DNA from: Gracilariopsis chorda
Taxonomy: Eukaryota; Rhodophyta; Florideophyceae; Gracilariales; Gracilariaceae
Length of the DNA stretch: 26,002 nucleotides
Direction of reading: 5' to 3'
Assembly: GCA_003194525.1 (NCBI GenBank)
Contig: NBIV01000617.1
Location: 1-26,002 of the forward strand
Shown: piece by piece, positions 1 through 9,440 of the stretch
How positions within the stretch are numbered: the first letter of the stretch is position 1
Layout of the letters: every line of letters starts with the position of its first letter
The notes under the pieces: generated by a model
Seen by the model: only the letters and a program-made list of their open reading frames with translations
Told to the model about the DNA's origin: nothing
Databases searched by the model: none
Translations under genes and position numbers: made by a program

Positions 1-3000
1 AATCTAAAGAGTCAGCATCTAATCTTCAGAAAGGATCCGACCCCGTATCAATTGTCACCGAAAACGCCGGGAATGCTGATGTAGTACCACAACCAAGAGA
101 AGTGCTGACGGTGAAGCGTTGCCCAAACAGCGCCGTTCAGACGGTGGTGCACCCATCCCGCTTTTGCTCAATCCAACAAGATACGAAGAGAGAGTTCGGA
201 GACCTAAGGTTCATGAACAGAAAGTCAAGAAGCCGAAACAGAGGAAGTCGAAGAAAAGCAGAGTCTTCAAGACCATGCAAGCAAATATAACGTTCTCACT
301 GAGCTCGCGAATGCCTCTTCCGGACTAACCTTTGGACAACTTATCAGAGGAGACGCAGATGATGCGAAGAAAGAGATTCGTAAGCTCATCGGTCGCAAAA
401 GCATGTTCGACGCCCTTTTGTTGGGCCAGTCGGTAAGCAGCCTAGACGTCTTAAGGCGGTCCCCGTTATGATATATGGGACTGAGACTGAAGCTTTGCTC
501 GACTCTGGAGCTGTTCCAAACCTTATGTCAACCAAGCTGTGTGACAGGCTAGCACTGGAACCCAAGCATACGACGAAGAAGATAACTGTTGCCAATGGAC
601 AGAGCGCCGTGTGCAGAGGAATACTATACGATATCCCTATATCCTTCAGGGGCGTCTCCGTTCCATTAGACTTTCTTGTTATTGATGGTCCGCCATTCGA
701 CATCATTGTGGGTTGTCCAACACTTGAATCGTTACAAGCCTGCCTTGACCTCGGAAATCAGCACGTGAAGATGAATATTGATGGAAAAAGAGTAACACTT
801 GGCTTTGACTATGCTCGCGTCGAGATTTCAGACGAAGAGGGTTCCAGACGGATAGCGACGACTTCACTTCAGATTCTGACGCCGCTATTGACTCTGATAC
901 TGCTTCTGAAAATGACGAACAACTCGTGGTTGCTCTAACAGAAAAGAACCATGGCGAGACTCCCGAAATGATCCCGCAATTGGACATCACTACCGATGAG
1001 CAGCACGAGAAGTTACTCTTTTCAAAACTCTCGCACATTTCAGAGGATGAAAGAGACGACTTGGTTTCTTGTCTGAAGGACTCGAATGTAATCGGCTTGG
1101 TCATTGAAAGACTTACGCCCAGACGATGTGCCTGTTTCTCACTCTTTCGAGTTGACAGTTGACAAACCAATCTACTTCAGAGCCAGGAGGATGTCGCCGA
1201 AGCACAACGAGTTCGTTACGCAAGGAGATTTGATTTTTCTTCTCGAAGCTGGTATCATTACCCCTTCAGCCTCTGCTTGGTCGTTTCCAATTGTCATTGC
1301 CTCGAAGAAAGATGGAAGCGCAAGGTTTTGTGTCGATTACAGAGAGCTGAACAGAGTCATGAAAGCTGACCGCTGGCCTTTGCCACGCATGGAAGAGATC
1401 TTTGACGAACTTGGAGTTTGCTGTGTCTTCACTACGCTCGACCTGTTCTCTGGATACTGGCAAGTCAAGATGTCTGATGATTGCAAAGAGATGACGACCT
1501 TTGTTTTGCAGATACGGAACTTTCATGTTCGAAGTCATGCCATTTGGTCTCATGAATGCCCCTTCCACCTTTCAACGGATGATGGATCATGTGCTAAGAG
1601 GACTTCCATTCGTTCGGGTTTACATTGATGACGTTGTCATATTCTCAAGAAGCCTCACAGAGCACGTGATTCACTTGAAGGCTGTGATTGGACCGGATTG
1701 CGAAGCATGGATTGAAGCTCAAACTGTCCAAATGTTTCTTTGCACTATCGGAGGTGTCTCTTCTAGGCCATGTCATCAACGGAAATGGAGTGCACGTGGA
1801 CCAGGAGAAGATTGCTAAGATCCAGGATCCCCCAATTTCCTGCCACACTAACGGAACTACGATCTTTTTCTGGGACTAGCCGGATACTATCGAAGGTTCA
1901 TCAGAAACTTTGCTGAGACCTCCGCCGTGCTTCACAGTGCTACTCGGGGAATAAGAAGCTGCGTTGGACCGAAGAGATGCTAGACGCTTTCCACGGTCTG
2001 AAGAAAAAGATGACTGAGCCTCCGGTACTTTTCATTTCCAAACTTCGAGCAGCCTTTCATTGTGGAAACGGACGCCTCTAGTGTTTCACTCGGCGCAGTT
2101 CTCTCTCAGAAAAAGGAAGATGGGAAGATAAATCCTCTGCAGTTTGCCAGTCGTACTATGACCGCTGCGGAAAAGAACTACTCGGCATGTGAAAGAGAAG
2201 CATTGGCAGTTTATCTTTGCTCTCAAGAAGTTCAGATTGTATCTACTCTCGTCTGTTCCATTCAAGGTAATCACGGACCATATGGCTTTACGATATGCAT
2301 TTTCAGAAGCGCGATATACATGGACGCTTACCTCGCTGGCTAGACTTTCTGGGTGAGTATGACTTTGAAATAGTGTATCGCGCAGGCAAGGAGAATGGCG
2401 CAGCAGATTATCTGTCACGGATAGTTCACGGAGACGAGGTCGAGCCGTTAGAAGATGAAGGCGACCTTGCTTGTATGGCTGTTGAGCCTGACGACTTCTC
2501 CGGTCTTGAACCATACTAGCAAACATTGCGCGCTTCTTGTGTGGTCTGCCTACAGATGAGACTGATGCACGTCTCCGCCAAGCAATCCGACGAAATGCGA
2601 AGAAATTCCTGGTCTGGAAGGAAAATTGTTCAGAAGGATGCCAAACGCACTGCGAGTTGTTCCTGTTATTGGTCGGCGACAGATCATTATCAAAGTCATT
2701 TCATGATGAGATTGGACATGGGATTTGAAGACTACAAGGAAGTTCATCACTGAGAGATACTGGGGCCGGCCACTATGCATGAAGATATCGGCAACTACGT
2801 CAAGAGTTGTGACGAATGCCAGAGACTCGCACCACTACCAAGGTATTACAGCAACCTTCGGACTCCCATTTCCTCTCTCTTTGACGTCTTCTCGATTGAT
2901 TTTGCAGGTCCTCTTCCGACTTACAGAATCCGGAAACCGTTTCATTCTGGTTTGTGTTGAGCATTTGACTAGGTTGGCCACTTGCCGTAGCGACAAAATG

Positions 3001-3718
3001 GTCTACGTCACAGGAGGTCATAGACTTCGTGAGAAAAGAGATCATTGTCCGTGTTTGGTTTCCCTCGTATCGTGGTGTCGGACAATGCTACATGCTTTAC
3101 TTCTAAGTCGCTCGTCTCATTCATGGAGGACCATGGTATCAAATGGAAAAACGATCTTGGCGTACGCCCCATGTCCAATGGCCGAGCTGAAAGGATGGTT
3201 GGTACTCTGAAAAGAGCAATAGGAAAGAAAGCTCTGGATAATCGTTCAAGTTGGGACGAACACCTGCCTTCGGTTCTGTACGGATACCGGCGCAGACATC
3301 TTGCCAGTGGGATCTCTCCGTTCGAGTTGCTTTACGGCGTGAAACCACGTATGACCTCCGATGAAGGTGGTGTCGTGGCACGAGTTGGGGACTCCTCCGA
3401 CCGGTTCCGCTCAGTGGAGCTGCTCGCATCAAGGAATCATAGAGCTAAACGTTCTGCTCAGAGGCCTTTGAAAGGAAGTCGATGCAGTCTCCATTACGAA
3501 GTTTGAAGTCGGTGATCTGGTCCTTGTGGCTCGTGGAAAGGCCCTGAACACTACCGTGAAATGGCCTGCTTTTTCCTCTAAGTACTTTGGTCCATGTCGT
3601 GTGCTGAGGGCTCACCATCCAAGGTACACGTTGGTTTTCTCCACACAACCGGTACACTCGCCATGGAATACAAGCCCGTCGTTTGAAGAAGTATATTGCG
3701 CGCCCGATGGAAGGTTAG
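1..3718 (+). pseudogene. Ty3/gypsy gag-pro-pol, copy A, 5' cut by the window edge, frameshifted
   Basis: This stretch aligns base for base with positions 5695-9398 of the intact copy B. It starts just after the gag zinc knuckles and runs to the same stop codon. Recognisable in pieces are the protease DSGA motif (near 500), reverse transcriptase with YRELN (near 1343) and YIDD (near 1621), RNase H with ETDAS (near 2066), and an integrase core with SDNAT (near 3078). My hand comparison gives about 22 inserted and 8 deleted bases, net +14, matching the length difference of 3718 versus 3704, plus roughly 27 substitutions. The indels break the frame throughout, so no polyprotein can be made as written. 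Many lie in short homopolymer runs, so part of the damage may be sequence or assembly error. At the YRxLN motif it keeps the canonical Leu that copy B lacks. It shares the LTR at 3761-4826 with copy B. Confidence 0.93.
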
Positions 3719-4027
3719 GTTTTCAGGTTGCCGCGGCGTGGCAACCCTTGAGGTTGGGCTTGTGTTGGTCGCGAATGTTGCGGAATGTGCCAGACATTGC
3801 TGGAACACACGTGTAGAATGTTCCAGTAGTGTCTAGCACATTGCACGCTTTGTTGGCCCAGCAAAGACTACAGTATTTTTAGTGATGCTGGCGCAAATTG
3901 TCGCTTTATTATTGGTTAGTGTGCAGCTCCAGAGGTCTCTAGAATCCAATGGAGTAACCTAGACGCACACATGAGTAACTAGCAAGTAGAAATGCGTATT
4001 TGGCTCGTTTGTAGTGCCTCTAAACAC

Positions 4028-4035
4028 TATAAAAA
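4028..4035 (+). promoter_or_regulatory. TATA box of the middle LTR (U3 promoter)
   Basis: TATAAAAA, in the same place in both LTRs. Transcription would be expected to begin about 25-30 bases downstream, near 4060, giving an RNA leader of roughly 750 nt before the gag-pol start codon at 4815. Confidence 0.6.
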
Positions 4036-4139
4036 GAGGTTCTGAGCTTCGGACTTTGGTCTGAACTCACCTCAACAATCGACCAACATCTAAGCCCCAC
4101 CCCCTATCAACCTTCAGCCACTTCAACTATCATCAACAA

Positions 4140-4194
4140 CCAGTGAGGCGTTCGCCACTGGATAAAGGGCTTCTAGTGAGGCGTGTGCCGCTAG
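4140..4194 (+). other. Twin 22-nt hairpins in the retrotransposon RNA leader
   Basis: Positions 4140-4161 and 4173-4194 can each fold as a 5-bp outer stem, a two-base GA bulge, a 3-bp inner stem (GGC with GCC) and a short loop. The two hairpins share the core AGTGAGGCG. Their outer stems differ in a pairing-preserving way: a C-G pair becomes T-A and a T-A becomes a T-G wobble. The same pair occurs at 9819-9873 in the right LTR. Downstream of the TATA box it would lie in the transcribed leader, where packaging, dimerisation or translation signals of retroelements usually sit. The role is inference. Confidence 0.5.
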
Positions 4195-4814
4195 TTGTCC
4201 AATAGGGTGGGGAAGTACCGTCGCTAAGACCGGTTGAAGCGCCTTAGGCGTGGACGGGAGACGGGTAGTGTGTACCAAAGGTGTTTTTGTCGTCTGTGAG
4301 CCCCACCGGAGCTTTGCTCGGATAACGGTATCGGTCGAAAGACCTGGTGATTTCCGGACGGAAGTACTTGACAGGAAGCTATCCGCAGGCGACGTGCCGT
4401 GCAACCTTTCCTGCAAAGGGCCAGCTTGGGTATAGAGTGAAAGCATATCCCGCTGTTAGTAGCTCTCCTCGGGAAGCCCTGTAAGGATTGTATGCGCCTG
4501 CTTCTGGTTAGTGCAGAGGTAGGTAGGCTGCAGAATCCACTTCACATCCGGAGTGTCTGACCGGAAGCCGAGGGTCTGACCCTTAGTGATCCTTGACATA
4601 ATTCTTGGGTTGCGTGCCGTTTCAACAAAGAAGTTAAGAAGTTTTATTTGGGGATTGAGCCTCTTGCTCTCCCTATTGATGTTTTATTTCATCGAGTGGG
4701 TTTAGTTCTTTTGATCCCACTGTTTTCAACTTGTTTTGAGGCTTTTAGCTACGAAGAGCACCCTTTTGGCTTTTATTATTACAACTTTTTGGCCCCCTGC
4801 GTCACCGTCTCGTG

Positions 4815-7800
4815 ATGGCGCCCACATGGTACTCTCGAGGAGGGAGCTCTTCTGACTCTAACGCTGCATTTACTTCTTATGACGGTTCTTCTATTGACGT
4901 CGTAAAGTTCTTCTTTTACTTTGAGAATGTTGCGATGAGAGGAAAGACTGACGAGGACATGGCACTTGAGTTGCTTGGTTTCCTTGAGAACAAAGCCTTT
5001 GAGTTCTACTATGATTCTTATGCTGTTAATGGTTCACTTTCGGAAGAAGCAAAGGACTACCGCTCCGTTAAGCAAGCTTTCATCGATCGTTTTGGAAAAG
5101 CCGAGGAGCCTGAGGAAGATATACGCCTTGCAATTTCTGCTAAATTGGATTATGCAGACTTGGTTTGTTCCTTGACCTATATGGAAAACCCCTTCTTAAA
5201 GGCAGGATCCAACGCTAAGGCTAAGTTTGGTCTTTTGAAGAAAGCTGTAATGGAATACGCTAATCTAGCCCAGTTCGTTGTTTTCCGTGGCGCTGATGAT
5301 TATGATGAGTTGAAGGTTCAAGTAAAAGCCTTCGATGCTGCCCGGAAAGCAATGGGGAACTACGTTTCATTAAGTACCCCACCTAAGCGTATTGTCCAAA
5401 ACCACAGGTCTTCTGAAGAAACTATCTCCCATGCTTTGGAGTCTAAGGTCGACAAACTCTCTGAGCAGTTTGCTCAGCTGTCATTAATGGTTAAGAAGAT
5501 ACAGACGGAGCGTCGAGACTACGAAAAGGCATGTTCATACTGCAAGAAGCCCGGACATTATGCCTCACAATGTGACTCTAATCCGCACCGAGATACGCGA
5601 TGCCCGCGTTGTGGGAAAATTGGACACTCAGAGATCACTTGTTGGCGAAGAATCCGACCCGAAGAAACCCGCAAAGTATGGGATGCCAATGAGGAATCTA
5701 AAGAGTCAGCATCTAATCTTCAGAAAGGATCCGACCCCGTATCAATTGTCACCGAAAACGCCGGGAATGCTGATGTAGTGGCCACAATCAAGAGAAGTGC
5801 TGACGGTGAAGCGTTGCCCAAACAGCGCCGTTCAGACGGTGGTGCACCCATCCCGCTTTTGCTCAATCCAACAAGATACGAAGAGAGAGTTCGCAGACCT
5901 AAGGTTCATGAACAGAAAGTCAAGAAGCCGAAACAGAGGAAGTCGAAGAAGCAGAGTCTTCAAGACCATGCAAGCAAATATAACATTCTCACTGAGCTCG
6001 CGAATGCCTCTTCCGGACTAACCTTTGGACAACTTATCAGAGGAGACGCAGATGATGCGAAGAAAGAGATTCGTAAGCTCATCGGTCGCAAAAGCAATGT
6101 TCGACGCCCTTTTGTTGGGCCAGTCGGTAAGCAGCCTAGACGTCTTAAGGCGGTCCCCGTTATGATATATGGGACTGAGACTGAAGCTTTGCTCGACTCT
6201 GGAGCTGTTCCAAACCTTATGTCAACCAAGCTGTGTGACAGGCTAGCACTGGAACCCAAGCATACGACGAAGAAGATAACTGTTGCCAATGGACAGAGCG
6301 CCGTGTGCAGAGGAATACTATACGATATCCCTATATCCTTCAGGGGCGTCTCCGTTCCATTAGACTTTCTTGTTATTGATGGTCCGCCATTCGACATCAT
6401 TGTGGGTTGTCCAACACTTGAATCGTTACAAGCCTGCCTTGACCTCGGAAATCAGCACGTGAAGATGAATATTGATGTAAAAAGAGTAACACTTGGCTTT
6501 GACTATGCTCGCGTCGAGATTTCAGACGAAGAGGGTTGCCAGACGGATAGCGACGACTTCACTTCAGATTCTGACGCCGCTATTGACTCTGATACTGCTT
6601 CTGAAAATGACGAACAACTCGTGGTTGCTCTAACAGAAAAGAACCATGGCGAGACTCCCGAAATGATCCCGCAATTGGACATCAATACCGATGAGCAGCA
6701 CAAGAAGTTACTCTTTTCAAAACTCTCGCACATTTCAGAGGATGAAAGAGACGACTTGGTTTCTTGTCTGAAGGACTCGAATGTAATCGCTTGGTCATTG
6801 AAAGACTTACGCCCAGACGATGTGCCTGTTTCTCACTCTTTCGAGTTGACAGTTGACAAACCAATCTACTTCAGAGCCAGGAGGATGTCGCCGAAGCACA
6901 ACGAGTTCGTACGCAAGGAGATTGATCTTCTTCTCGAAGCTGGTATCATTACCCCTTCAGCCTCTGCTTGGTCGTTTCCAATTGTCATTGCCTCGAAGAA
7001 AGATGGAAGCGCAAGGTTTTGTGTCGATTACAGAGAGAAGAACAGAGTCATGAAAGCTGACCGCTGGCCTTTGCCACGCATGGAAGAGATCTTTGACGAA
7101 CTTGAAGGTTGCTGTGTCTTCACTACGCTCGACCTGTTCTCTGGATACTGGCAAGTCAAGATGTCTGAGGATTGCAAAGAGATGACGACCTTTGTGTGCA
7201 GATACGGAACTTTCATGTTCGAAGTCATGCCATTTGGTCTCATGAATGCCCCTTCCACCTTTCAACGGATGATGGATCATGTGCTAAGAGGACTTCCATT
7301 CGTTCGGGTTTACATTGATGACGTTGTCATATTCTCAAGAAGCCTCACAGAGCACGTGATTCACTTGAAGGCTGTGATTGGACGGATTGCGAAGCATGGA
7401 TTGAAGCTCAAACTGTCCAAATGTTTCTTTGCAATATCGGAGGTGTCTCTTCTAGGCCATGTCATCAACGGAAATGGAGTGCACGTGGACCAGGAGAAGA
7501 TTGCTAAGATCCAGGATCCCCCAATTCCTGCCACCACTACGGAACTACGATCTTTTCTGGGACTAGCCGGATACTATCGAAGGTTCATCAGAAACTTTGC
7601 TGAGACCTCCGCCGTGCTTCACAGTGCTACCTCGGGGAATAAGAAGCTGCGTTGGACCGGAGAGATGCTAGACGCTTTCCACGGTCTGAAGAAAAAGATG
7701 ACTGAGCCTCCGGTACTTTCATTTCCAAACTTCGAGCAGCCTTTCGTTGTGGAAACGGACGCCTCTAGTGTTTCACTCGGCGCAGTTCTCTCTCAGAGAA

Positions 7801-9398
7801 AGGAAGATGGGAAGATAAATCCTCTGCAGTTTGCCAGTCGTACTATGACCGCTGCGGAAAAGAACTACTCGGCATGTGAAAGAGAAGCATTGGCAGTTAT
7901 CTTTGCTCTCAAGAAGTTCAGATTGTATCTACTCTCGTCTGTTCCATTCAAGGTAATCACGGACCATATGGCTTTACGATATGCATTTCAGAAGCGCGAT
8001 ATACATGGACGCTTACCTCGCTGGCTAGACTTTCTGGCTGAGTATGACTTTGAAATAGTGTATCGCGCAGGCAAGGAGAATGGCGCAGCAGATTATCTGT
8101 CAAGGATAGTTCACGGAGACGAGGTCGAGCCGTTAGAAGATGAAGGCGACCTTGCTTGTATGGCTGTTGAGCCTGACGACTTCTCCGGTCTTGAACCATA
8201 CTACGCAAACATTGCGCGCTTCTTGTGTGGTCTGCCTACAGATGAGACTGATGCACGTCTACGCCAAGCAATCCGACGAAATGCGAAGAAATTCCTGGTC
8301 TGGGAAGGAAAATTGTTCAGAAGGATGCCAAACGCACTGCGAGTTGTTCCTGTTATTGGTCGGCGACAGATCATTATCAAGTCATTTCATGATGAGATTG
8401 GACACTGGGATTTGAAGACTACAAGGAAGTTCATCACTGAGAGATACTGGTGGCCCACTATGCATGAAGATATCGGCAACTACGTCAAGAGTTGTGACGA
8501 ATGCCAGAGACTCGCACCACTACCAAGGTATTACAGCAACCTTCGGACTCTCATTTCCTCTCTCTTTGACGTCTTATCGATTGATTTTTCAGGTCCTCTT
8601 CCGACTACCGAATCCGGAAACCGTTTCATTCTGGTTTGTGTTGAGCATTTGACTGGTTGGCCACTTGCCGTAGCGACAAAATGGTTTACGTCACAGGAGG
8701 TCATAGACTTCGTGAGAAAAGAGATCATTGCCGTGTTTGGTTTCCCTCGTATCGTGGTGTCGGACAATGCTACATGCTTTACTTCTAAGTCGCTCGTCTC
8801 ATTCATGGAGGACCATGGTATCAAATGGAAAACGATCTTGGCGTACGCCCCCATGTCCAATGGCCGAGCTGAAAGGATGGTTGGTACTATGAAAAGAGCA
8901 ATAGGAAAGAAAGCTCTGGATAATCGTTCAAGTTGGGACGAACACCTGCCTTCGGTTCTGTACGGATACCGGCGCAGACATCTTGCCAGTGGGATCTCTC
9001 CGTTCGAGTTGCTTTACGGCGTGAAACCACGTATGACCTCCGATGAAGGTGGTGTCGTGGCACGAGTTGGGGACTCCTCCGACCGGTTCCGCTCAGTGGA
9101 GCTGCTCGCATCAAGGAATCATATAGCTAAACGTTCTGCTCAGAGGCCTTTGAAGGAAGTCGATGCAGTCTCCATTACGAAGTTTGAAGTCGGTGATCTG
9201 GTCCTTGTGGCTCGTGGAAAGGCCCTGAACACTACCGTGAAATGGCCTGCTTTTTCCTCTAAGTACTTTGGTCCATGTCGTGTGCTGAGGGCTCACCATC
9301 CAAGGTACACGTTGGTTTCTCCACACAACCGGTACACTCGCCATGGAATACAAGCCCGTCGTTTGAAGAAGTATATTGCGCGCCCGATGGAAGGTTAG
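4815..9398 (+). CDS. Ty3/gypsy Gag-Pro-Pol polyprotein, single frame (copy B)
   Basis: This polyprotein encodes capsid, protease, reverse transcriptase, RNase H and integrase of an LTR retrotransposon. It is one frame of 1527 codons with no Gag/Pol frameshift. Residues below are counted from the in-frame GTG at 4812, one codon upstream of the ATG. There are two CX2CX4HX4C zinc knuckles at 241 and 264, protease DSGA at 462, and reverse transcriptase with Asp774 (LDLFSGYW) and YIDD at 834. RNase H has D983, E1025 and D1051. Integrase has an HX4H...CX2C zinc domain from 1193 and a catalytic triad D1258, D1318, E1354 (35 residues between the last two), followed by a GPF/Y-like module with FGPCRVL and no chromodomain. 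Domain order RT-RH-IN marks it as Ty3/gypsy. The ATG lies inside the LTR, so the primer-binding site is coding. One oddity is YREKN in place of the usual YRxLN of reverse transcriptase. Otherwise it looks complete and possibly mobile. Confidence 0.95.
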   Translation: MAPTWYSRGGSSSDSNAAFTSYDGSSIDVVKFFFYFENVAMRGKTDEDMALELLGFLENKAFEFYYDSYAVNGSLSEEAKDYRSVKQAFIDRFGKAEEPEEDIRLAISAKLDYADLVCSLTYMENPFLKAGSNAKAKFGLLKKAVMEYANLAQFVVFRGADDYDELKVQVKAFDAARKAMGNYVSLSTPPKRIVQNHRSSEETISHALESKVDKLSEQFAQLSLMVKKIQTERRDYEKACSYCKKPGHYASQCDSNPHRDTRCPRCGKIGHSEITCWRRIRPEETRKVWDANEESKESASNLQKGSDPVSIVTENAGNADVVATIKRSADGEALPKQRRSDGGAPIPLLLNPTRYEERVRRPKVHEQKVKKPKQRKSKKQSLQDHASKYNILTELANASSGLTFGQLIRGDADDAKKEIRKLIGRKSNVRRPFVGPVGKQPRRLKAVPVMIYGTETEALLDSGAVPNLMSTKLCDRLALEPKHTTKKITVANGQSAVCRGILYDIPISFRGVSVPLDFLVIDGPPFDIIVGCPTLESLQACLDLGNQHVKMNIDVKRVTLGFDYARVEISDEEGCQTDSDDFTSDSDAAIDSDTASENDEQLVVALTEKNHGETPEMIPQLDINTDEQHKKLLFSKLSHISEDERDDLVSCLKDSNVIAWSLKDLRPDDVPVSHSFELTVDKPIYFRARRMSPKHNEFVRKEIDLLLEAGIITPSASAWSFPIVIASKKDGSARFCVDYREKNRVMKADRWPLPRMEEIFDELEGCCVFTTLDLFSGYWQVKMSEDCKEMTTFVCRYGTFMFEVMPFGLMNAPSTFQRMMDHVLRGLPFVRVYIDDVVIFSRSLTEHVIHLKAVIGRIAKHGLKLKLSKCFFAISEVSLLGHVINGNGVHVDQEKIAKIQDPPIPATTTELRSFLGLAGYYRRFIRNFAETSAVLHSATSGNKKLRWTGEMLDAFHGLKKKMTEPPVLSFPNFEQPFVVETDASSVSLGAVLSQRKEDGKINPLQFASRTMTAAEKNYSACEREALAVIFALKKFRLYLLSSVPFKVITDHMALRYAFQKRDIHGRLPRWLDFLAEYDFEIVYRAGKENGAADYLSRIVHGDEVEPLEDEGDLACMAVEPDDFSGLEPYYANIARFLCGLPTDETDARLRQAIRRNAKKFLVWEGKLFRRMPNALRVVPVIGRRQIIIKSFHDEIGHWDLKTTRKFITERYWWPTMHEDIGNYVKSCDECQRLAPLPRYYSNLRTLISSLFDVLSIDFSGPLPTTESGNRFILVCVEHLTGWPLAVATKWFTSQEVIDFVRKEIIAVFGFPRIVVSDNATCFTSKSLVSFMEDHGIKWKTILAYAPMSNGRAERMVGTMKRAIGKKALDNRSSWDEHLPSVLYGYRRRHLASGISPFELLYGVKPRMTSDEGGVVARVGDSSDRFRSVELLASRNHIAKRSAQRPLKEVDAVSITKFEVGDLVLVARGKALNTTVKWPAFSSKYFGPCRVLRAHHPRYTLVSPHNRYTRHGIQARRLKKYIARPMEG
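4827..4844 (+). other. Candidate primer-binding site of copy B
   Basis: TGGTACTCTCGAGGAGGG starts directly after the LTR end and begins with TGG, complementary to the CCA end of a tRNA. I could not match it to a particular tRNA; it is not the common initiator-Met site TGGTATCAGAGC. It lies within the polyprotein frame, at codons 5-10 from the ATG. Confidence 0.5.
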
Positions 9399-9440
9399 GT
9401 TTTCAGGTTGCCGCGGCGTGGCAACCCTTGAGGTTGGGCT

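Larger units (their letters stand above)
3761..4826 (+). repeat. LTR (3' LTR of copy A, 5' LTR of copy B), 1066 bp
   Basis: The right end is set by comparison: this copy and the one ending at 10506 match up to CCCACA and then diverge. The left end cannot be set that way because both copies are preceded by the same polyprotein end. I chose TGTG at 3761 because it pairs with the terminal CACA as a short inverted repeat, follows a weakly purine-rich stretch, and gives equal lengths for both LTRs. TGTTG at 3776 is an alternative. The LTR contains a TATA box, two related hairpins (4140-4194), a 6-bp stem (4695-4700 with 4716-4721) and the gag-pol start codon at 4815. It differs from the right LTR by about 11 substitutions and 2 one-base indels, so this element is fairly young. 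Confidence 0.85.

Noticed and set aside
4250..4435. Plus-strand frame inside the LTR, and its twin at 9929-10114
   Set aside because: It lies in the RNA leader, has no domain, and is preserved between LTRs only because the whole LTR is; not a supported gene.
4815..4826. TGGCGCCC resembling the lysine-tRNA primer site of retroviruses
   Set aside because: The same bases are present at the end of the 3' LTR, so they belong to the LTR; the primer site must follow at 4827.
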